Made by a program: the position numbers and the translations under genes
The notes under the pieces: generated by a model
Seen by the model: the letters and a program-made list of their open reading frames with translations, nothing else
Told to the model about the DNA's origin: nothing
The model's database searches: none
Assembly: GCF_015062905.1 (NCBI RefSeq)
Contig: NZ_SUTK01000073.1
Span: 1-5,116 of the forward strand
Length of the DNA stretch: 5,116 nucleotides
Source: Methanobrevibacter thaueri
Lineage (GTDB): Archaea > Methanobacteriota > Methanobacteria > Methanobacteriales > Methanobacteriaceae
Direction: 5' to 3'
Shown: positions 1 to 3,688 of the stretch, in pieces
Position numbering within the stretch: position 1 is the first letter of the stretch
Layout: each line of letters begins with the position of its first letter

Positions 1-47
1 ATTTTATATATATTTTTTTGTGCATATCAAAAAAATATATATAAAAT
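1..47. repeat. 20-bp perfect inverted repeat, AT-rich hairpin
   Basis: Arms 1-20 and 28-47 are perfectly complementary (20 bp, only the innermost pair is G-C) around a 7-nt loop (21-27). Each arm has a run of seven T or A, so an RNA read from either strand would carry a hairpin with a U7 run. This fits a bidirectional terminator for a gene left of the window, or a cruciform element. The left arm begins at the window edge, so the repeat may extend further. The right arm also contains a TATA-like stretch. The repeat is seen directly; its role is inferred. Confidence 0.75.
35..47 (+). promoter_or_regulatory. possible TATA box for the leader and toxin-antitoxin operon
   Basis: An alternating AT stretch ending in TATAAAAT lies in the right arm of the inverted repeat. 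An archaeal start site about 25 nt downstream would fall near 66-70, exactly where the sequence turns from about 10% to about 39% G+C. No clear BRE can be separated from the A run before it. In so AT-rich a region TATA-like matches are cheap, so this is tentative. Confidence 0.35.
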
Positions 48-65
48 TCTAATCTAATTATAATT

Positions 66-240
66 GCTGATGTCAGTCGAGCCTGCAGCCATTAAGTCTT
101 TATACTAGGTCCTACATATTAAGACATGATTGGATATAGGTGGGGGAATATCTCAAAATCTCTTTTGAAATTGATGAGGGCTGCTTGAGAAGTTGAGGAT
201 GCAGGCATTTGAAGTCGAATCCGATTACTTGGATTTGATT
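66..240 (+). other. G+C-raised leader region: candidate structured RNA or gene remnant
   Basis: This roughly 175-nt stretch has no full-length gene, but its G+C is about 39% against about 10% in positions 1-60 and about 29% in the toxin gene. Three local hairpins can be drawn: 96-104 with 117-125 (one mismatch), 153-158 with 163-168 (loop of four), and 213-222 with 231-240 (10 bp with two G-U pairs, loop of eight). Two longer-range helices, 81-87 with 200-206 and 85-90 with 179-184, share bases and so would compete. A raised G+C in an AT-rich archaeon is typical of structured RNA. The competing reading is a decayed gene: coding-like pieces lie at 70-105 (MSVEPAAIKSLY), 126-188 (20 codons, starting MIGYRWGNIS) and 178-273, in two frames broken by stops. 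I did not recognise tRNA, 5S, SRP RNA or RNase P RNA signatures. Confidence 0.35.
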
Positions 241-273
241 GTTGAATACATTAAAAGGAATAAAAGGATGTGA
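199..273 (+). CDS. possible 24-codon leader peptide ahead of the antitoxin, or C-terminal gene remnant
   Basis: An ATG at 199 opens a 24-codon frame of acidic then basic character (start MQAFEVESDYLDLIVEYIKR, ending NKRM). It stops with TGA at 271-273, inside the putative ribosome binding site of the antitoxin gene. The frame stays open back to 178 (GLLEKLR before the Met). That fits either a leader peptide coupled to the antitoxin start or the tail of a broken gene. No convincing Shine-Dalgarno site sits at a proper distance before 199. The peptide is not recognised, and chance is a real possibility at this length. Confidence 0.25.
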   Translation: MQAFEVESDYLDLIVEYIKRNKRM

Positions 274-277
274 TAAT

Positions 278-517
278 ATGCATGATATTCATATATCTGA
301 AGAAATTATGAACGGCATAACTGATAGGTGTAGGCAAATCAATTGCAATCCTGAAAAGTTAATAAATAGTATTCTTTATGACTATTTGAGGAAAGTTAAA
401 GACCTCCCTCCAACAATTGATGCAGAAAAGATTTGGGCAATGCTTGATCATGATGGCTCTGAGGATGATGACGTATTGGAAAAGCTTTTCAATCTTGGAG
501 AAACCGGTTGGGATTGA
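278..517 (+). CDS. VapB-like antitoxin, ribbon-helix-helix type (79 aa)
   Basis: This is probably the DNA-binding antitoxin of the pair with the PIN-domain gene 27 nt downstream: it would bind and neutralise the ribonuclease and repress the operon. The N-terminus has the ribbon-helix-helix pattern: a short strand (residues 3-7, DIHIS), a helix (about 8-20), a turn with NP at 24-25 and a second helix (about 25-39, EKLINSILYDYLRKV). The acidic C-terminal half (about 48-79, with SEDDD at 61-65 and a GETGWD end) is the usual place for toxin binding. ATG 278 is preferred over the in-frame TTG at 239 because it is preceded by GGATGTGAT, matching the archaeal Shine-Dalgarno AGGAGGTGAT, and because the fold begins just after it. 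The same ATGTGATAAT block precedes the toxin ATG. The exact family is not assigned. Confidence 0.75.
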   Translation: MHDIHISEEIMNGITDRCRQINCNPEKLINSILYDYLRKVKDLPPTIDAEKIWAMLDHDGSEDDDVLEKLFNLGETGWD

Positions 518-544
518 AATTCGACAAACACCACATGTGATAAT

Positions 545-934
545 ATGATTTTTCTTGATACCTCATACATTAATAGTTTAATTATTAAAAATGACCCTTA
601 TCGCCAGTATGCTAAAAATATTAAACCTCTTTTGGAAAAAGAAGCAAAAATAACCAATATAACAGTTCTTATTGAAGTGTTTAATAGTATTTCTCCATAT
701 AATTTTTTTGGTGATGTAAATGAGTTAAAAAACTACTTGCTAAATCTATATGATTTTGACTTTTTAACTGAGGAGGACTATGAAAGGGCATTTGAATTTT
801 TCAATTATTATAATCGCAGTGTGAATTTTTCCGATTGTACTATTTTGGTTTCTATGCAAAAACATGGGATTGGCAGAATCGCCTCCTTCGATGCAGATTT
901 TGACAAGATTAGGGGATTTGAAAGGATTCATTAG
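545..934 (+). CDS. PIN-domain toxin, VapC-like ribonuclease (129 aa)
   Basis: This is a small single-domain PIN protein, expected to be a Mg-dependent endoribonuclease that acts as the toxin of a type II pair. The acidic active-site set is visible: D5 in FLDTSYI, E44 in TVLIEVFNS, D97 in NFSDCTILVSMQ, and D116 (with D118 and D120) in the C-terminal SFDADFDKIRGFERI motif, which is characteristic of VapC-type PIN proteins. The length of 129 aa is usual for the family. The gene lies 27 nt after the antitoxin gene, and its start ATG 545 follows ATGTGATAAT. G+C is about 29%, lower than the ribosomal genes that follow, which would fit acquisition by transfer. VapC enzymes commonly cut tRNA or rRNA; the target here cannot be told from sequence. 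All four acidic positions are intact, so the toxin is probably active. Confidence 0.87.
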   Translation: MIFLDTSYINSLIIKNDPYRQYAKNIKPLLEKEAKITNITVLIEVFNSISPYNFFGDVNELKNYLLNLYDFDFLTEEDYERAFEFFNYYNRSVNFSDCTILVSMQKHGIGRIASFDADFDKIRGFERIH

Positions 935-940
935 GAATTC

Positions 941-947
941 TTTTTTT
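941..947 (+). terminator. oligo-T terminator after the toxin gene
   Basis: A run of seven T lies 6 nt after the toxin stop codon, with further T-rich sequence following. Archaeal RNA polymerase can terminate on such tracts without a hairpin. It separates the toxin-antitoxin operon from the RNase P transcript. Inferred from position and composition. Confidence 0.5.
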
Positions 948-992
948 CCTTTAAATTTCGTGATGACCAAAAATACCCAAAAATTCACAACC

Positions 993-1002
993 TTTATAAA
1001 TA
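993..1002 (+). promoter_or_regulatory. TATA box of the rnp4-yhbY transcript
   Basis: TTTATAAATA is a close match to the methanogen box A and sits after a short A/C stretch that could act as the BRE. Transcription would start about 25 nt downstream, near 1023-1028. That leaves a leader of about 110 nt before the rnp4 start, long for an archaeal mRNA. Confidence 0.65.
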
Positions 1003-1034
1003 CCAACAGACATAATTATTCTTAATATTCATAT

Positions 1035-1061
1035 TAACCTAAGGTTATCTTAACTATGGTT
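1035..1061. promoter_or_regulatory. palindrome and half-similar copy, possible operator
   Basis: TAACCT-A-AGGTTA (1035-1047) is a perfect 6-bp dyad around one base. A related block, TAACTATGGTT, follows at 1051-1061, with its start 16 bp after the first. The pair lies just downstream of the predicted transcription start, where a bound repressor would block initiation. No regulator is identified. Confidence 0.35.
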
Positions 1062-1070
1062 TTTGTTTTA

Positions 1071-1082
1071 ATTTGCGCAAAT
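1071..1082. repeat. 12-bp perfect palindrome ATTTGCGCAAAT
   Basis: A fully self-complementary 12-mer sits in the rnp4 leader, with the only GCGC core in this AT-rich gap. As DNA it could bind a homodimeric regulator. As RNA it is too tight to form a hairpin with a normal loop. Function unknown. Confidence 0.4.
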
Positions 1083-1089
1083 CATTTTA

Positions 1090-1103
1090 ATTCAATTTTG
1101 AAT
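1090..1103. repeat. 6-bp inverted repeat ATTCAA-TT-TTGAAT
   Basis: This is the third short dyad in the rnp4 leader, about 20 bp before the Shine-Dalgarno site. It is AT-only apart from one pair in each arm, so chance is plausible. Confidence 0.3.
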
Positions 1104-1123
1104 ATTATATCCTACATTTCAAA

Positions 1124-1128
1124 GGAGG
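1124..1128 (+). promoter_or_regulatory. strong Shine-Dalgarno site fixing the TTG start of rnp4
   Basis: GGAGG within AAAGGAGGAT lies 6 nt before the TTG at 1135. This ideal spacing supports TTG as the initiation codon, since no ATG is available before residue 10. Confidence 0.85.
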
Positions 1129-1134
1129 ATATTT

Positions 1135-1509
1135 TTGAGTAGAGGAAAACGACCAAAGTGGATGATTGAAATAGCGATTGAAAGAATGAACATTCTTTTT
1201 AATCGGGCCGAGATGGAATTCATCACCCATCCGGAAAGATCACATCGCTATGTTGAGCTTGCATTGAAGCTGTCCACCAAATACAATACTCCTGTGCCTG
1301 ACGAATGGCGAAGGAGATATTGCAAGAGTTGCAAATCCTTTCTCAAGCCTGGTCGCAATTGCACCGTCCGGCTGGTTGACTCTGAGGTCAACATTTTTTG
1401 TGGTGAATGCGGTCACGCAATGAAAGTTCCCTATCACAGGGAAAAGAAGTTAAAAAGGAGAGCTAAATATGATTCAAAACAAAAAGGAATTGATGAACAG
1501 AGCTCTTAA
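1135..1509 (+). CDS. rnp4: ribonuclease P protein component 4 (Rpp21/Rpr2 family, 124 aa)
   Basis: This is a protein subunit of archaeal RNase P, the ribonucleoprotein that removes the 5' leader from pre-tRNA. In the family it works as a heterodimer with Rpp29 on the specificity side of the catalytic RNA. The N-terminal half is two helices (about residues 9-30 and 33-50, including ERMNILFNRAE and SHRYVELALKLS). The C-terminal half is a zinc ribbon with ligands C63 and C66 (YCKSC) and C89 and C92 (FCGEC). The family Arg-rich link before the ribbon (RRRYCKSC) and the basic tail (REKKLKRRAK) suit RNA contact. The start is TTG, supported by a strong Shine-Dalgarno site. The last 41 nt overlap the yhbY-like gene in another frame, so the two are probably translationally coupled. 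Length is normal for the family. Confidence 0.93.
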   Translation: MSRGKRPKWMIEIAIERMNILFNRAEMEFITHPERSHRYVELALKLSTKYNTPVPDEWRRRYCKSCKSFLKPGRNCTVRLVDSEVNIFCGECGHAMKVPYHREKKLKRRAKYDSKQKGIDEQSS

Positions 1510-1726
1510 TGCGATGACAATCAACATTGGCAAAGCAGGCGTTAACGACAATGTTATAGAAGAAATCAAACGTCAACTCAAGGCCAATGAAATCGTCAAA
1601 CTTAAATTTGCAAAAAATATCGCTCGCGATAAAGACGCTTACATCGACGAAATCGTCTCAAAGACCCGAGCAAAGCTCGTGGACGTGAGAGGTCACGTTG
1701 CTGTAATCTACAAGAAAAAGCCTTAA
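1469..1726 (+). CDS. YhbY/CRS1-type (CRM domain) RNA-binding protein (85 aa)
   Basis: This is a single CRM domain, the fold of bacterial YhbY, which associates with pre-50S ribosomal particles, and of plant splicing factors. The family signature is present: INIGKAGVNDNVIEEIKRQL at 19-37, where the GxxG-like loop GKAG (21-24) contacts RNA, then EIVKLKFAKN (41-50) and the closing strand VDVRGHVAVIYKK (71-83). The role in archaea is inferred to be in ribosome or RNase P-linked RNA maturation, given its overlap with rnp4. ATG 1469 is preferred over the in-frame ATG at 1493 because AGGAG (1456-1460) lies 8 nt before it. The gene starts within rnp4, 41 nt before that gene ends. Confidence 0.9.
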   Translation: MIQNKKELMNRALNAMTINIGKAGVNDNVIEEIKRQLKANEIVKLKFAKNIARDKDAYIDEIVSKTRAKLVDVRGHVAVIYKKKP

Positions 1727-1729
1727 ACA

Positions 1730-1740
1730 TTATAAATTTA
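1730..1740 (+). promoter_or_regulatory. TATA box of the rps19e operon
   Basis: TTATAAATTTA after AAACA is the best TATA match between the yhbY-like gene and rps19e. It predicts a start near 1757-1762 and a leader of about 60 nt. The 8-bp palindrome TAAATTTA within it (1733-1740) recurs exactly at 1769-1776, 36 bp on. Readthrough from rnp4 may add to expression. Confidence 0.5.
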
Positions 1741-1755
1741 GAGTTACAGGCCCTA

Positions 1756-1762
1756 TTTTTTT
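1756..1762 (+). terminator. T7 tract, possible terminator of rnp4-yhbY
   Basis: Seven consecutive T lie 30 nt after the yhbY-like stop codon. It could end the upstream transcript, but it falls where the downstream transcript is predicted to start, so the two uses may overlap. A 4-bp CCTA/TAGG flank is too weak to count as a hairpin. Confidence 0.4.
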
Positions 1763-1819
1763 AGGTCTTAAATTTACAGTGGATTAAGCTACAATAAAAA
1801 ATAATATTGGAGAATTAAT

Positions 1820-2257
1820 ATGACTACTGTATTTGATGTACCTGCAGATTTATTAATTGAAAAAGTCGCAGAAGAATTTAAAGAGAATGACAAGATAGAA
1901 TCTCCTGCATGGTCCAATTTTGTTAGAACCGGTGTCCACAAGGAAAGAAAACCGGAAAACCCTGATTGGTGGTTTATAAGAACTGCTTCTATCATCAGAA
2001 GAGTTTACATTGACGGACCTGTTGGTGTTTCAAGTTTAAGAACTTTCTACGGCGGTAAAAAAGACCGTGGCGTACGTCCTGAAAAATTCATGAGAGGAAG
2101 CGGATCTATCATCAGAACTGCACTCCAACAGCTTGAAGACGCAGGATACGTAGAAAAAGTTGTAGGCGGAAGAGTTGTATCTCCTCAAGGAAGATCATTT
2201 TTGGATAAAATCTCCGGAGAAATAATTAAAGACATTCCTGAACTTGAAAAATATTAA
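1820..2257 (+). CDS. rps19e: small-subunit ribosomal protein eS19 (S19e, 145 aa)
   Basis: This protein is found only in archaeal and eukaryotic 30S/40S subunits; it sits in the head and, in eukaryotes, is needed for late pre-rRNA processing. Family blocks run in order: WSNFVRTGVHKERKP (31-45), DWWFIRTASIIRRVY (49-63), GPVGVSSLRTFYGG (66-79), RGVRPEKF (83-90) and GSGSIIRTALQQLEDAGYV (93-111), then a short C-terminal segment with GGRVVSPQGRSFLD (116-129). The fold is a helical, winged-helix-like bundle rich in Arg and Lys for rRNA contact. Length is normal. A GGAG site at 1809-1812 lies 7 nt before ATG. It appears to be the first gene of the eight-gene operon, followed 24 nt later by the PDCD5-family gene, an order common in archaea. 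Confidence 0.97.
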   Translation: MTTVFDVPADLLIEKVAEEFKENDKIESPAWSNFVRTGVHKERKPENPDWWFIRTASIIRRVYIDGPVGVSSLRTFYGGKKDRGVRPEKFMRGSGSIIRTALQQLEDAGYVEKVVGGRVVSPQGRSFLDKISGEIIKDIPELEKY

Positions 2258-2281
2258 TTATAATTTTTAGGAGAGTTTGAT

Positions 2282-2638
2282 ATGAGCGAATTAGACGAAA
2301 TTCGTCAAAGGAGAATGGCTGAATTGCAGGCCCAACAGGCTGCTGCCCAAAACCAGGCCCAACAACAGGCCATGGCACAGGCTCAACAGCAAGAGGCCCA
2401 AGCACAATTCGAAGCTCAGAAAAAACAAATCTTAGGCCAAATCATGACTCCTGAAGCTCGCCAAAGATTGGCAAATCTCAAATTAACCAAACCAGAGCTT
2501 GTCAACAACATTGAACTTCAGCTGATTCAGTCCGCACAGGCAGGAAGCCTAAGAGGAAAAGTAACTGATGACCAGCTCAAAGTCCTTTTAAGACAGATTG
2601 CAGGTCAGAAAAGAGAAATTAAGATTACAAGGAAATAA
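2282..2638 (+). CDS. PDCD5-family DNA-binding protein (118 aa)
   Basis: This is the archaeal homologue of human programmed cell death protein 5, often annotated as a DNA-binding protein beside rps19e; its cellular job in archaea is unsettled. The N-terminal signature MSELDEIRQRRMAELQ is followed by a long helix, then the compact C-terminal helical core: ILGQIMTPEARQRLANLKLT (50-69), PELVNNIELQLIQSAQAG (71-88) and the closing VTDDQLKVLLRQIAGQKREIKITRK (94-118). The helix at 16-46 is extreme: 26 of 31 residues are Ala or Gln (15 Gln). The DNA there holds an 11-bp direct repeat (2327-2337 and 2354-2364), 27 bp apart and in frame, so the tract may have grown by duplication. The AGGAG site at 2269-2273 supports the start. 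Only 5 nt separate its stop from the next start. Confidence 0.93.
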   Translation: MSELDEIRQRRMAELQAQQAAAQNQAQQQAMAQAQQQEAQAQFEAQKKQILGQIMTPEARQRLANLKLTKPELVNNIELQLIQSAQAGSLRGKVTDDQLKVLLRQIAGQKREIKITRK

Positions 2639-2643
2639 TATTC

Positions 2644-3228
2644 ATGAAGGCTGCTGTTTTGTATAGTGGAGGCAAGGACTCATCCTTTGTGGCAGTGATG
2701 CTTGAAAGGCTTGGCCTTGACGTGGAATTATACACAGCAAATTTCGGCGTGTACGATTCATACATTCCTGCATCAAAATCCGCAGAATCCCTGGGATTCA
2801 AGCACAATGTCCTGAAAATGGATAATGATATCCTCAAAAGAACATGCGAAAAGATCCTCGAGGACGGATTTCCCAATGAAGGAATAAAATACATCCACCG
2901 CATGACAGTGGAGGAACTTGCAAAGACTCATGATATTATTGCAGACGGGACAAGACGTGATGACAGAACTCCAAAACTTTCAGTCAATCAGATAAAAAGC
3001 CTTGAAGACAGGTTTGACACACAATACATCAACCTGGACAGTTTTGGCCACAAGTCAGTTAAGATGATTACCGAAAGCCTCTTTGAAATTTCAAAGGAAA
3101 GGTCAAACAGGGACACAAGTTCCGACTTTGAGGTTGAGATAAGGGAAATGATTGAAAAGATGGGTTCCGATCCGCTGGAAATATTCCCGGAACATTATCA
3201 AACTCGTGTTATCGGATATAAAAAATAA
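2644..3228 (+). CDS. PP-loop ATPase of unknown function (asparagine synthase/ATP pyrophosphatase-like, 194 aa)
   Basis: This is an N-type ATP pyrophosphatase: the P-loop SGGKDS stands at residues 8-13 after a hydrophobic strand (AAVLY), as in enzymes that adenylate a substrate carbonyl and release pyrophosphate. A second conserved-looking block, ADGTRRDDRTPKL (100-112), lies where this fold places the loop facing the nucleotide or substrate. The C-terminal third (about 133-194) carries an HK-rich helix and ends YQTRVIGYKK. There is one Cys (C68) and no paired CxxC or partner domain such as a glutaminase, THUMP or zinc ribbon. A standard tRNA thiolase or a complete asparagine or GMP synthetase is therefore unlikely. 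It lies inside the ribosomal operon, 5 nt after the PDCD5-family gene and 20 nt before rpl39e. An RNA- or ribosome-linked modification is inferred; the substrate is unknown. AAGGA about 10 nt before the ATG is the likely ribosome site. Confidence 0.88.
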   Translation: MKAAVLYSGGKDSSFVAVMLERLGLDVELYTANFGVYDSYIPASKSAESLGFKHNVLKMDNDILKRTCEKILEDGFPNEGIKYIHRMTVEELAKTHDIIADGTRRDDRTPKLSVNQIKSLEDRFDTQYINLDSFGHKSVKMITESLFEISKERSNRDTSSDFEVEIREMIEKMGSDPLEIFPEHYQTRVIGYKK

Positions 3229-3248
3229 TTATTATTACAGGTGAGAAA

Positions 3249-3404
3249 ATGAGTAGAAATAAACCATTAGCTAAAAAATTAAGAATGGCAAAAGCAAACA
3301 AACAAAATAGGAGAATTCCAATCTGGGCTTATGCTAAAACTAACCGTAAACTTAGATACAGACCTAAACCTAGACATTGGAGAAGAAACAGTCTTAAATT
3401 ATAA
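3249..3404 (+). CDS. rpl39e: large-subunit ribosomal protein eL39 (L39e, 51 aa)
   Basis: This is a tiny, very basic protein of the archaeal/eukaryotic large subunit that lines the wall of the nascent-peptide exit tunnel. The 51-residue reading starts MSRNKPLAKKLRMAKANKQN and contains the hallmark block RRIPIWAYAKT (21-31), then RYRPKPRHWRRNSLKL (36-51). This is the standard full length for the family. AGGTGA at 3239-3244 lies 4 nt before the ATG. It is followed 13 nt later by rpl31e, the usual archaeal partner. Confidence 0.96.
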   Translation: MSRNKPLAKKLRMAKANKQNRRIPIWAYAKTNRKLRYRPKPRHWRRNSLKL

Positions 3405-3417
3405 TTGAGGGGTTAAA

Positions 3418-3663
3418 ATGGAAAGAGTTTACACAATTCCACTTAGAAATGTAAAAGAAGTCAAAAGGACTATCAGAGCTCCTAGAGCAATCAGGGAGAT
3501 CAAAATTTTCTTGACCAAACACATGAAAGCTAGTGATGTTAAAATTGACGAATCTATCAATCATGCAATTTGGGAAAGAGGTATTCAAAAAATACCTTCA
3601 AAAATCACTGTAAAAGCAGTTAAAGATGATGATGGTGTAGTAAAAGCTACTTTAGCAGAATAG
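3418..3663 (+). CDS. rpl31e: large-subunit ribosomal protein eL31 (L31e, 81 aa)
   Basis: This archaeal/eukaryotic large-subunit protein sits at the rim of the exit tunnel, near the docking site for nascent-chain factors. Signature segments are MERVYTIPLRNVKEVKRTIR (1-20), APRAIREIKIFLTKHMK (21-37) and the strand block INHAIWERGIQKIPSKITVKAVKD (47-70). The C-terminus DGVVKATLAE is normal. GAGGGG at 3407-3412 precedes the ATG by 5 nt. It lies between rpl39e and eif6, 25 nt before the latter. Confidence 0.96.
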   Translation: MERVYTIPLRNVKEVKRTIRAPRAIREIKIFLTKHMKASDVKIDESINHAIWERGIQKIPSKITVKAVKDDDGVVKATLAE

Positions 3664-3688
3664 ACACGCGAAAATGTGAGGTGACAAT

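Noticed and set aside
1..47. CRISPR repeat or array
   Set aside because: Only one repeat unit with no regularly spaced copies and no cas genes in the window.
66..240. tRNA, 5S, SRP RNA or RNase P RNA in the leader
   Set aside because: No cloverleaf with a T-loop and acceptor stem, no SRP helix-8 GGAAGCAGC motif, and no RNase P GAGGAAAGTC element; the AGTCGAATCC/GGATTTGATT hairpin only superficially resembles a T arm.
239..277. TTG start at 239 giving a 92-residue antitoxin
   Set aside because: No ribosome site before it; it lies in the loop-closing arm of the 213-240 hairpin, and ATG 278 has a good archaeal site and begins at the RHH strand.
764..1006. 80-residue reading frame on the - strand over the toxin gene
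   Set aside because: It lies largely antisense to an intact PIN gene with all catalytic residues; no ribosome site and no recognisable motif.
1751..1766. Intrinsic hairpin terminator after the yhbY-like gene
   Set aside because: Only a 4-bp CCTA/TAGG stem around the T run; if termination occurs it would be by the T tract alone.
2327..2419. Microsatellite or trinucleotide expansion in the PDCD5-family gene
   Set aside because: The Gln tract uses mixed CAA and CAG codons interspersed with Ala codons; only one short 11-bp direct repeat is present, so it is not a simple repeat array.
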